Positions 8,702 to 16,601 of a DNA stretch of 24,076 bases are shown piece after piece. The position numbers and the translations under genes are program-made. Origin of the DNA: JBCBRD01 sp039819785 (GTDB taxonomy: Bacteria > Pseudomonadota > Alphaproteobacteria > Rhizobiales > Hyphomicrobiaceae); NCBI GenBank assembly GCA_039819785.1, contig JBCBRH010000046.1, forward strand, positions 1 through 24,076. The letters run 5' to 3'. The notes beneath the pieces are model-generated. The model did not search any database. It was not told where the DNA came from and was given only the letters and a program-made list of their open reading frames with translations. Position 1 is the first letter of the stretch. Every line of letters begins with the position of its first letter.

Positions 8702-8800
8702 CTCACAATCCGGACACTGCTCACACCGCTCAACCGGTCTCCGCGCCCAGCGAAACTGGAGACCGCATGCCCGGATGCGATACGAAAAAGAAGGCCATCC

Positions 8801-10381
8801 ATGCCCGATCAAAAGCCGTTTTACATTACAACGGCCATTTCATACCCGAACGGTGTGCCGCATATCGGTCACGCCTACGAGGCGATTGCCACCGACACGC
8901 TGGCACGCTTCCAACGGGCGGACGGCCGCGCCGTGTTCTTCCTGACCGGGACTGATGAGCACGGCCTGAAAATGAAACAGACCGCCGAGCAGGCAGGCAT
9001 CACCCCGCGCGCCCTGGCCGACCAGAATGCCGCCCAGTTTGAACGCATGGCAGACGTTCTGGGTCTGTCCAACGACGATTTCATCCGGACCACGCAAGAG
9101 CGCCATTACAAAGCATGTCAGGCCATCTGGCAGCGCATGCAGGACAACGGTGACATTTTCACCAAGACCTACAACGGATGGTACTCGGTGCGCGATGAGG
9201 CCTACTACGACGAAAAAGAAACGACCATCAGAGACGATGGCGTGCGTGTTGGCCCGCAGGGCACCGCCGTCGAGTGGACTGAGGAGGAGACATATTTTTT
9301 CCGCCTCTCCGCCTACCAGGACAAACTTCTGGCGCTCTATGAGACCCAGCCGGATTTCATCGGACCAGTGGAGCGCCGCAATGAAGTGACAAGCTTTGTG
9401 GCAGGCGGGCTGCAGGATCTGTCCATTTCACGAACGACATTTGATTGGGGTGTGCCCGTTCCCGGCGACGAATCTCACGTGATGTATGTATGGGTCGACG
9501 CGCTGACCAACTACATCACGGCCCTGGGCTTTCCCGACGAAACCCATCCGTTGTGGGCATATTGGCCTGCCGATGTGCATGTCATCGGCAAGGACATCGT
9601 GCGCTTTCACGCAGTCTATTGGCCTGCATTCTTGATGTCGGCCGGCCTGCCGCTACCTAAGCGCGTCTTCGCCCACGGTTTCTTGTTCAACCGCGGAGAA
9701 AAGATGTCGAAGTCGCTGGGCAATGTCGTCGACCCCTTCGCGATGGTAGAAGCATACGGTCTCGATCAGGTGCGCTTTTTCCTGCTCCGTGAGGTCTCTT
9801 TCGGACAAGATGGCAGTTATTCACACGATGCGATCGTCAACCGGACCAACGCCGACCTTGCCAACGACCTCGGCAATCTGGCCCAACGGTCCCTTTCGAT
9901 GATCGGCAAGAACTGCAACGGCATCGTGCCGACACCGGCTGCGTTCTCAGTTGAAGACGTCGCAATCCTGACAGCCGTCGATCAGCTGCTCCCGCGGGTG
10001 CGTGAGGAGATGTCGAAGCAGGCCATTCACAAATACCTCGATGCCGTCTGGGCCGTCGTGGCTGAGACCAATCGCTACTTTGCCGGCCAGGAACCTTGGG
10101 CCAGAAAGAAAACCGATCCCGAACGCATGGGAACGATCCTTTACGTGACCGCTGAAGTTGTACGCCAGGTCGCCATTCTTGCTAGTCCCGTCATGCCGAC
10201 GTCATGTCATCAACTTCTTGACCTGTTGGCTCAGCCATCAGGCGATGGACCACACAGGACATTTGCAGCCCTGGGGCCCGGCAACCGCCTTGAACCTGGA
10301 CTGAAGTTGCCAACACCTTCGGGAGTCTTCCCGCGCTACGTTGAACCTGAAGTCGCAACCAAGCCGGGAGGCAAGGCGTAA
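8801..10381 (+). CDS. metG: Methionyl-tRNA synthetase
   Basis: Class I aminoacyl-tRNA synthetase that charges tRNA-Met; 526 residues. The HIGH signature is exact (PNGVPHIGHAYEA, residues 21-24) and KMSKS is at 301-305 (GEKMSKSLGNVVDP). TGTDEHG and the segment YNGWYSVRDEAYYDEKE are typical of the MetRS connective-peptide region; no zinc-binding Cys cluster is seen there, as in the single-knuckle or zinc-free bacterial forms. The anticodon-binding helical domain follows, with no C-terminal EMAP/Trbp111-like tRNA-binding domain. Start: ATG 8801 with AAGAAGG seven bases upstream. The stop TAA overlaps the tatD ATG by one base (TAATG), so the two genes are probably translationally coupled. Confidence 0.97.
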   Translation: MPDQKPFYITTAISYPNGVPHIGHAYEAIATDTLARFQRADGRAVFFLTGTDEHGLKMKQTAEQAGITPRALADQNAAQFERMADVLGLSNDDFIRTTQERHYKACQAIWQRMQDNGDIFTKTYNGWYSVRDEAYYDEKETTIRDDGVRVGPQGTAVEWTEEETYFFRLSAYQDKLLALYETQPDFIGPVERRNEVTSFVAGGLQDLSISRTTFDWGVPVPGDESHVMYVWVDALTNYITALGFPDETHPLWAYWPADVHVIGKDIVRFHAVYWPAFLMSAGLPLPKRVFAHGFLFNRGEKMSKSLGNVVDPFAMVEAYGLDQVRFFLLREVSFGQDGSYSHDAIVNRTNADLANDLGNLAQRSLSMIGKNCNGIVPTPAAFSVEDVAILTAVDQLLPRVREEMSKQAIHKYLDAVWAVVAETNRYFAGQEPWARKKTDPERMGTILYVTAEVVRQVAILASPVMPTSCHQLLDLLAQPSGDGPHRTFAALGPGNRLEPGLKLPTPSGVFPRYVEPEVATKPGGKA

Positions 10382-11199
10382 TGCTGGTCGACCACCATTG
10401 CCATCTCGACTTTCCCCAGTTCGCCGATGACCTGGATGGCCTGGTCACGCGTGCCAAAACGGCAGGCGTTGAAACCCTGGTGACGATCTCGACCCTCATT
10501 TCCAAAGTCGACACCTATCGCGGCATCGCAGAGCGCTACGACAACGTGTACTTTTCGGTTGGCACACACCCGCACAACGCCGACGAGGAGCGCGGCATTC
10601 CAGCATCCGAAATCGTCCGCCTGTCAGAACACCCCAAATGCGTGGCTGTCGGCGAGGCAGGTCTCGACTACCATTATCAAAATGCCAGCATTGAAAACCA
10701 GGAGGCTGGCTTTTGCACCCACATTGAAGCGGCCCGCCAGACCGGCCTGCCGTTGGAAATCCACACCCGCGAAGCCGATGACCATACCTTGCGTGTCCTG
10801 CGTGATGCCGTGGACAACGACGGCCCGTTCAAGGCCGTTCTGCATTGTTTCACAGGCGGGCCCGCGCTGGCGATGGAAGCTGTTGCCATGGGCATGATGG
10901 TGTCATTCTCAGGTGTGGTGACGTTCAAAAAGGCCGAAGAATTGCGCGCTGTCGCAGCTGACATCCCGCTCGATCGCATCCTCGTGGAAACCGATGCGCC
11001 GTATCTCGCGCCCACGCCACACCGTGGCAGAACAAATGAACCAGCTTACGTGGTCCACACCGCAAAAGCCCTGGCTGATGTGCATGGCATCACGCTGCGC
11101 GAGTTCGCCGCCGCCACCTCGGATAATTTCTACCGCTACTACACGAAGGCACGCCGGCCCGGCACCGCCGCGACCCTGACAGGTGATGCCGCCGAATGA
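10381..11199 (+). CDS. tatD: TatD family metal-dependent deoxyribonuclease
   Basis: TIM-barrel metallohydrolase of the TatD/YcfH family, whose members have 3'-5' DNase activity in the cytosol; 272 residues, the normal length. The expected metal ligands are all present: HCH (H6/H8 in DHHCHLD), E92 in GEAGLDYHY, H128 in LEIHTREA, H155 in HCFTGG, and D205 in ETDAPYLAP. Its ATG overlaps the metG stop by one base, and its TGA overlaps the next gene's ATG (ATGA), so three genes form a tight unit. The metG-tatD-MBL order is common in alphaproteobacteria. The true cellular substrate of this paralogue is not known from sequence. Confidence 0.95.
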   Translation: MLVDHHCHLDFPQFADDLDGLVTRAKTAGVETLVTISTLISKVDTYRGIAERYDNVYFSVGTHPHNADEERGIPASEIVRLSEHPKCVAVGEAGLDYHYQNASIENQEAGFCTHIEAARQTGLPLEIHTREADDHTLRVLRDAVDNDGPFKAVLHCFTGGPALAMEAVAMGMMVSFSGVVTFKKAEELRAVAADIPLDRILVETDAPYLAPTPHRGRTNEPAYVVHTAKALADVHGITLREFAAATSDNFYRYYTKARRPGTAATLTGDAAE

Positions 11200-12005
11200 C
11201 CTACCGTTTCACGATCCTCGGGTGCGGCCCCTCCGGCGGCGTCCCTCGTCTTGGCCCCAATTGGGGCCGCTGCGATCCCGAAAACCCAAAAAACCGGCGT
11301 CGGCGCTGCAGCGTCCTCGTTGATCGCTTCAACGGAAAAGGCGGTCGTACGTCGATCCTCATCGACACCCCGCCAGACCTGCGCGAGCAGTTGATCGAGG
11401 CGCGCGTCACATCCCTCGATGCGGTGTTTTACACCCATGACCATGCCGACCACACCCACGGGATCGATGATCTCCGCATGGTGCACTTTGCCATGCATCG
11501 CCGTGTCGAAGTCTACGCCGACCAGCCGACCCTCGACAGCCTGACCAGCCGCTTCGCTTACTGTTTCGCCACCAAGGAAGGGTCCGAATATAAGCCCATC
11601 ATGAGCGCGACCGAAATCACTCCGGAACAGCGGCTGAAGATTTCAGGCGAGGGCGGCGACATATCATCAACTGTTATCCGGCAGATGCACGGACGCATGC
11701 CAACGGTCGGGTTCAGGTTCGGCAAGCTGGGGTATACGCCGGACATCTCCGGCATGCCCGACAGTTCGATTGAAGCCATGCAAGGGCTTGATGTTTGGAT
11801 TGTCGATGCGTTGCGCTACAGCGCCCATCCAAGTCATTTCAACGTCAAGCAAGCGCTCGAGTGGATCGACAAACTGAAACCAAAACGCGCGATCCTGACC
11901 CACATGACCACTGAACTCGACTACGACACGCTGCGCCGGGATCTCCCAGCCCACGTCGAACCCGCCTACGACGGGATGGAAATAACCTTTGACGGAGACG
12001 TGTGA
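11196..12005 (+). CDS. PhnP-like metallo-beta-lactamase-fold hydrolase
   Basis: Cytosolic MBL-fold metal hydrolase, 269 residues, closest in pattern to PhnP cyclic phosphodiesterases. The metal site THDHADH (80-86) gives HxHxDH, and H165, D183, D204, HPSH (211-214) and H236 supply further candidate ligands. The N-terminal signature GCGPSGGVPRLG, with C26 and C38 flanking an Arg-rich turn (CDPENPKNRRRRC), resembles the structural zinc site of PhnP. Its start overlaps the tatD stop by four bases. No phn (C-P lyase) genes are nearby, so the role is probably not phosphonate breakdown. A nucleotide or cyclic phosphodiester substrate is plausible, but inferred. Confidence 0.88.
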   Translation: MTYRFTILGCGPSGGVPRLGPNWGRCDPENPKNRRRRCSVLVDRFNGKGGRTSILIDTPPDLREQLIEARVTSLDAVFYTHDHADHTHGIDDLRMVHFAMHRRVEVYADQPTLDSLTSRFAYCFATKEGSEYKPIMSATEITPEQRLKISGEGGDISSTVIRQMHGRMPTVGFRFGKLGYTPDISGMPDSSIEAMQGLDVWIVDALRYSAHPSHFNVKQALEWIDKLKPKRAILTHMTTELDYDTLRRDLPAHVEPAYDGMEITFDGDV

Positions 12006-12128
12006 AGCGGTCGTGGCAGGCGTCGGCTTGCAAAGCGTGTGCGCCGACAGGGTGAGCCGGATCGCATCTGGCAGACCTGTCTGGTCTCATGAGGATGATC
12101 GAGAAATAGAGATGGAGGGGCGCAGAGA

Positions 12129-12863
12129 ATGGCGACGCGTTCTGAACAAAAAACGCCAGTCTATCTTCAATATGGATGCGGGTTTTCCGTCGGAAAAGAC
12201 TGGCTGAACTTTGACAGTTCGCCAACGCTTCGGATCGAGCGTCTGCCATTGATTGGACGGATGTTGGGTCGCGTTTCAGGAAACGTTCAGAGGTTTCCTG
12301 ACGCGGTCCGATATGGGGATATCGTCAAGGGGCTTCCAATCCAGGAAAGCTCCGTCCGTGGTGTTTACGCCTCGCACGTTCTGGAGCACCTCGCTTTAGA
12401 CGATTTTCGCAAAGCGCTGCGCCATACCCTCAAGATTTTGGAACCAGGCGGCGTCTTCCGGCTGATCGTTCCCGACCTTGAGGAACGGGCACGCCGATAT
12501 GTTCACCAGGCCTCAGAAGGCTCTTCTGAAGCAAGCGGCACGTTCATGCGAACATGCTACCTCGGTTTGGAGCAGCGACCCAGTTCTGTGTTTGGCCAAG
12601 TTCGCGCGGCGATTGGAGGCTCAGCGCATTTGTGGATGTGGGATGAGGCATCCATGACCCATGAGTTAAAATCGGCGGGATTCACCAGCGTAAGACGTTG
12701 CGAATTCGGTGATGCAGACGATGTCATGTTTTCTCAGGTCGAAGATGCAGGCCGCTTCATCGAGAAATCCTTAGACCTGAAAGAACTCGCGATCGAGGCT
12801 CGCAAGCCGAGCGTGCCATCGGCGATGGATGACATCAAGGGGTCTGTGATGACATCGCAGTAA
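12129..12863 (+). CDS. Class I SAM-dependent methyltransferase (Methyltransf_11 type)
   Basis: 244 residues. It has a Rossmann-type methyltransferase pattern: motif I YGCG (15-18), DIVKGLPIQESSVRGVYASHVLEHL (64-88), and a post-motif region LEPGGVFRLIVPDLEERAR (104-122). This layout is common in methyltransferases associated with surface polysaccharide or glycolipid genes, but none is seen here, so the substrate is unknown. Start: ATG 12129 with a strong GGAGGGG at 12114-12120, eight bases away. The gene is 123 bases after the MBL hydrolase gene and has its own strong ribosome binding site. It begins the less conserved zone between the two housekeeping clusters. The last ~40 residues are not typical of the domain. 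Confidence 0.82.
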   Translation: MATRSEQKTPVYLQYGCGFSVGKDWLNFDSSPTLRIERLPLIGRMLGRVSGNVQRFPDAVRYGDIVKGLPIQESSVRGVYASHVLEHLALDDFRKALRHTLKILEPGGVFRLIVPDLEERARRYVHQASEGSSEASGTFMRTCYLGLEQRPSSVFGQVRAAIGGSAHLWMWDEASMTHELKSAGFTSVRRCEFGDADDVMFSQVEDAGRFIEKSLDLKELAIEARKPSVPSAMDDIKGSVMTSQ

Positions 12864-13063
12864 CACTTCGCTGCGAAACGTCCACTTTCAGACACCTCCC
12901 GATTGATCCTCCCAAGCGCCGCGAGGGACAAACATCGCCCTCGCTCAAACCGATGCACTTCCGTCGCATTCGGTGCGCTCCGGTCATTGATGTAAATCAT
13001 GGTTCATGGCGTCAGGTCATGCGTAACTTCCTCGGCGACCGACCAAAAAGGAGAACGCAATTC

Positions 13064-13303
13064 ATGTCGAACGTACCGCACGAACTTGCTGCCGAATTTC
13101 CAGAGTACAAAGAACGCATTCACGAACTGAAGACTTCAGACGCACATTTTGCCAGACTGTTTGATGAGTACCATGTCGCGAACCGGGAGGTGCATCGCGT
13201 CGAAGCGGCGGGTCTCAACGTGACCGATGAACACTATGAAGACCTCAAGAAAAAACGCTTGAAGCTCAAAGACGAGCTCTATGAGATGCTCTGCAAACCT
13301 TAA
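13064..13303 (+). CDS. DUF465 / YdcH-like small coiled-coil protein
   Basis: 79-residue acidic/basic helical protein with the DUF465 pattern: HELAAEFPEYKERIHELKTSDAHFARLFDEYH, a helix with HR repeats (NREVHRVE), and the ending YEDLKKKRLKLKDELYEML. Two antiparallel helices forming a coiled coil are expected. The function is unknown in the family. The start is set by AAAAAGGAG at 13045-13053, ten bases before ATG 13064; an open frame extends upstream to 12953, but that part is not DUF465-like. It stands alone, about 200 bases after the methyltransferase and 265 before the bicupin. Confidence 0.9.
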   Translation: MSNVPHELAAEFPEYKERIHELKTSDAHFARLFDEYHVANREVHRVEAAGLNVTDEHYEDLKKKRLKLKDELYEMLCKP

Positions 13304-13568
13304 GATGGAGCGCGTTCTCACCTTTCAGCTGGTGGAACCAAATCCCTGATCAAAGGCATGCGATGTCGCAGGCATTGATCGCCCCGCCTGCCCGGTTGCA
13401 CCACGTGCAGCCGTACGGACGAAAAGTTCATGACACTGCAGATCGACGCGCAACGTATCGCGATTTGCGCCCTCGGCTTGAACCCGATTGTTTGGCGTGC
13501 CCTCCGAGTTATTTGATACAAGAGCGCTCGGACACGTTCAGCGCTTTGTTGAAAATCGAGGAGACCGC

Positions 13569-14423
13569 ATGCGCGATGGAATTCTTGCCGGAGCAGCCAT
13601 TGCGATGGCGATGGCGGCCATCATTCCGGCTAAAGCGAACGCAACCGTTGAGGTGGTTTCAAGCAGCCAACTTGAATTCATCCCGCTCAACCCGGCACGT
13701 GGTGATGCAAGTCCACAAGCAGGTGTTCTCTGGGGTGACATACGAAAAGATGTGCCTTCAGGCGTCCTGCTGAAATTTGCAAAGGGGTTCTCGTCACCAC
13801 CCCATATCCACAACATCACCTATCGCGCTGTCGTGATTAGCGGAGCGATCCACAACGATGATCCCGGCGCAGAGCGCATGTGGATGGGTCCCGGATCATT
13901 TTGGACACAACCGGCTGGAGAAAACCACATCACGGCCGCGCAAAGCGATGGTGGTGCAATGGCGTTTCTGGAGATCCTCAAAGGGCCGTATCTGGTGAAG
14001 CATGCAAAAGAAGCGTTCGACAGCGGCGAGCGTCCCGTGAACCTCGACGCCTCAAACATTGTTTGGCTGGACGCGGGGGATGTGAATTGGGTAAGCGCTG
14101 CAGCAGCGGGCAGCACGCCGGGCAGTGTCGAAGTTGCATACCTATGGGGAAAACCGCGCGACGGCGAAATGAACGGCACCTTCCTGAAATTGCCCAAAGG
14201 GTTTCAGGGCAAAATAATGACTGGCGAACCCGCTTTTCGGGCAGTGCTGATAGATGGTGCCATCAGCCATGCACATTCCGGACAACCATCGCCCACGGAA
14301 CTGGCATCAGGAAGCTATTTCGGATCGAACGGGGCAACCGAGCATCTCGTGACCTGTTCGGATCGTCGTGAGTGCGTGGTCTACATCCGCACCGAAGGCC
14401 GATATCAGGTCACGTCGGGCTGA
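13569..14423 (+). CDS. Exported DUF4437 bicupin protein
   Basis: 284 residues. The N-terminal signal peptide (DGILAGAAIAMAMAAIIPAKANA) is predicted to be cleaved near residue 25, so the protein is periplasmic or secreted. Two cupin-like halves follow. The first has SPPHIHNITYRAVVISGAIHND (H79, H81) and GENH (H120), consistent with a metal-binding cupin site. The second (GFQGKIMTGEPAFRAVLIDGAISHAH) keeps the fold pattern but has no HxH at the matching place. The two C-terminal Cys (CSDRREC) could form a disulfide in the periplasm. The DUF4437 family has no established reaction. Start: ATG 13569 with GAGGAG at 13558-13563, chosen over ATG 13488, which lacks this and would hide the signal peptide. 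It converges with the SDR gene. Confidence 0.85.
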   Translation: MRDGILAGAAIAMAMAAIIPAKANATVEVVSSSQLEFIPLNPARGDASPQAGVLWGDIRKDVPSGVLLKFAKGFSSPPHIHNITYRAVVISGAIHNDDPGAERMWMGPGSFWTQPAGENHITAAQSDGGAMAFLEILKGPYLVKHAKEAFDSGERPVNLDASNIVWLDAGDVNWVSAAAAGSTPGSVEVAYLWGKPRDGEMNGTFLKLPKGFQGKIMTGEPAFRAVLIDGAISHAHSGQPSPTELASGSYFGSNGATEHLVTCSDRRECVVYIRTEGRYQVTSG

Positions 14424-14505
14424 ATCATGTGAACGGCTGTGCCTAATCCCAGTCGCACGATATCCTGTTGTCTGAAACCGTAAGGGCGTCCCACGCAAGC
14501 GCCGT

Positions 14506-15321
14506 CTACGATCCCACACTCTCAGCCAGGACATGCGACTTCAGCCAGGTCCGTCCATCCAGCGTTACGCCATTGAGCTTGCAGTCGGGTGCACACAGTT
14601 CGACGAAGGCTCCGGCAAGGTCTTCGGGCGTGGGCAAAGTCATCGGATCTTCGCCCGGGAACGCCTTCGCCCGCATGGCGGTGCGCAGCGGACCGGGGTT
14701 GACGATATTGCAGCGAATGGCCTCGTTTACGTTCTCGCGCGCATAGGTTTTCGCCAGCGCTTCGAGCCCGGCCTTAGAGACCGCATAGGGTCCCCAATAG
14801 GCGTATTTGCCTTGTGCGGCACCTGAGGTGACAAACACCGCGCGGCCTGCATCAGACATCTTCAACAGCGGATCAAGCGTGCGGATCAGCCGCCAGTTCG
14901 CTGTCATGTTGACCTTGATGATCATGTCCCAGATGTCGGATTTGATATGACCCAGTGGGGACAGCGGGCCAAGCAGGCCAGCGTTGCCAACCAAAATGTC
15001 GATGTGCCCGAAGCGCTTGTGCAAAGCCGGGCCCAGTTCATCCACACGCTCGAATTTTGTCAGGTCGAGCGGGATCAGCGTCGCGCCGGATAAGCTCTCG
15101 GCCTTGATGGCATCGTCAAGGTCTTCCAGCGCGCCTGCCCTGCGGGCCGTTGCAACGATATGGGCACCCTCACGGGCAAACGCCATTGCAACCGCACGCC
15201 CCAGACCTCGCGACGCACCGGTGATGAGCGCCACGCGCCCCTTCAATCGTCCGCCTTCGCCTTGACCTTCTGGCATGCCGCCGCCGGTCTCATCTGGCGT
15301 ATTGTCATTGCTCACCGTCAT
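14506..15321 (-). CDS. Short-chain dehydrogenase/reductase (SDR)
   Basis: 271-residue classical SDR with a Rossmann fold: cofactor loop TGASRGLG (34-41), NAG (113-115), and the catalytic residues N138, S166, Y179 and K183 (YAVSK). The residue after the second beta strand (ATARR) favours NADP(H). The substrate cannot be told. The N-terminal ~25 residues are a polar Gly/Glu-rich extension. The start ATG overlaps the TGA of the upstream TAXI gene (ATGA, 15318-15321), so the two are probably co-translated. The last gene of the minus-strand run, it converges on the DUF4437 gene with 82 bases between stops. I recall SDR genes next to purF in other Hyphomicrobiales. Confidence 0.92.
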   Translation of the reverse strand: MTVSNDNTPDETGGGMPEGQGEGGRLKGRVALITGASRGLGRAVAMAFAREGAHIVATARRAGALEDLDDAIKAESLSGATLIPLDLTKFERVDELGPALHKRFGHIDILVGNAGLLGPLSPLGHIKSDIWDMIIKVNMTANWRLIRTLDPLLKMSDAGRAVFVTSGAAQGKYAYWGPYAVSKAGLEALAKTYARENVNEAIRCNIVNPGPLRTAMRAKAFPGEDPMTLPTPEDLAGAFVELCAPDCKLNGVTLDGRTWLKSHVLAESVGS

Positions 15322-16397
15322 TGCCGAGGTACGTCACCTTCTTGCAGGCGCGGCTTGGCAGCATCCACGGCGCGCTCCGCAGCTTCGCGCGCTTTTTCAA
15401 GCAGAGGCGCTGCACGTTCACGAGCCTGCTCGGAGAACGAGACGAATTTTTCAGCCCCCGTCGAAGACAACTCCCGGGTGCGGCGAATAACCCGCGCAAA
15501 CAAAGACTGACGCGGCAACAGCGCATCCGCCCGGTAGGCCTTCACCTTGGCGATAACAGCCTCATGGTCAGCTCGCTCGGCCTTGTCGGACATTTGATTG
15601 GGCGCTCCGGTAAACAGAACGAGCGGAGTGCAGGCCGTGACAACCTTCGTGCCGCTGGCAAGCCACCCTGCATTTGCAACTTGGGTTTCCTGCGCGAAAT
15701 AAACCCGTTCACCGCCCAACCGCTGGTCCAGCAGGTTACGGTCCAGGACAGGAACGATGTGCCCGCCTTTATCCTGGATGGCTTTGAAACGCGCGTTGGC
15801 TGGGTCGGGAAACTGAACAAACAGCGCGACGGTATCATCGTCTGTCACCGCCGCATTAATGGCGCTATCGGTGTCGCCCGCATATCGGATCGCACCACCC
15901 TGCCCAAGGCCGTAGGGGTCTATTTTTTGTAGGAATTCAAACGTCTTCGCACTCCCAGAAGCTTCGGGCGGTAGAACAAACGTCAACTCAGATGCGCGTA
16001 CGGCGACTTCACCAAAGTTGGTGAGGTCCTTTGTTTTAGTCACGGCAAACAGACATTCACGAACATCATCGACGCGAACCTTTTCAAACCGTTCCGCACC
16101 GCCATAAAGACCCGACTTCAATGCGAGAACATCGAGTTGCCCATAGCCGAAATCGGAAAGGTCACTGGACACATTCTTCATGTTGTCAGCGGTGCCCGAT
16201 GACGTTTCGCAACGCGCCGGCACACCATCCTTGTCCAGGAGTTCGCTCAGGACAGGGCAGAAACTGGAGTGGTAAGCCCCCGTCTCGCCGCCTGTGTAGA
16301 TCGTGACATCTGCAAAGACGGTGGCAGGGGCGGCAACGACAGTAGCACTGATGGCAGCGGTGAAAGCTGCAAGGCTACCACGGACCGATGCAAACAC
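15318..16397 (-). CDS. TAXI family periplasmic substrate-binding-like protein with helical tail
   Basis: 359 residues from a GTG start. A signal peptide spans residues 1-29 (cleavage after TVFA). The mature start VTIYTGGETGAYHSSFCPVLSELL, then CETSSGTADNMKNV and DFGYGQLDVLAL, match the pattern of TAXI-type TRAP solute receptors (glycine-rich loop, then a Ser-Gly-Thr ligand loop). After about residue 290 comes a tail rich in Glu, Arg, Ala and Lys (EKFVSFSEQARERAAPLLEKAREAAERAVDAAKPRL) that reads as long amphipathic helix; ordinary TAXI receptors do not have this. No TRAP membrane genes (DctQ/DctM) lie nearby. The start is decided by GGGAG at 16406-16410, eight bases before GTG 16397; an in-frame TTG at 16412 would swallow that site. 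It overlaps the SDR by four bases. Confidence 0.83.
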   Translation of the reverse strand: MFASVRGSLAAFTAAISATVVAAPATVFADVTIYTGGETGAYHSSFCPVLSELLDKDGVPARCETSSGTADNMKNVSSDLSDFGYGQLDVLALKSGLYGGAERFEKVRVDDVRECLFAVTKTKDLTNFGEVAVRASELTFVLPPEASGSAKTFEFLQKIDPYGLGQGGAIRYAGDTDSAINAAVTDDDTVALFVQFPDPANARFKAIQDKGGHIVPVLDRNLLDQRLGGERVYFAQETQVANAGWLASGTKVVTACTPLVLFTGAPNQMSDKAERADHEAVIAKVKAYRADALLPRQSLFARVIRRTRELSSTGAEKFVSFSEQARERAAPLLEKAREAAERAVDAAKPRLQEGDVPRQ

Positions 16398-16405
16398 AAT
16401 TGTTA

Positions 16406-16410
16406 CTCCC
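16406..16410 (-). promoter_or_regulatory. Shine-Dalgarno site setting the TAXI gene start
   Basis: GGGAG on the minus strand, eight bases before GTG 16397. It supports the GTG start over the TTG at 16412, which would overlap this site. The resulting N-terminus (MFASVRGSLAAF) has the short basic head expected of a signal peptide. Confidence 0.6.
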
Positions 16411-16601
16411 AATACGATTTTTCTATTTTAGCGAACGTTTGTCTCTCGTTCTGGATTGGACGCCTCTCTCCGGTAAAACTTGGAGAACTACCCGTGAAAC
16501 ACTCCCAGCACACGAACGCACAGCATGTTGCTGGATGGGCTGGCACAGACACATTCGGTGGGGTGCCAACGCTCAGGCAGGCAATACGCGTGGTAAAACC
16601 G

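Noticed and set aside
12020..12055. Inverted repeat GTCGGC/GCCGAC after the MBL hydrolase gene, as a possible terminator.
   Set aside because: The loop is about 15 bases and no T-tract follows.
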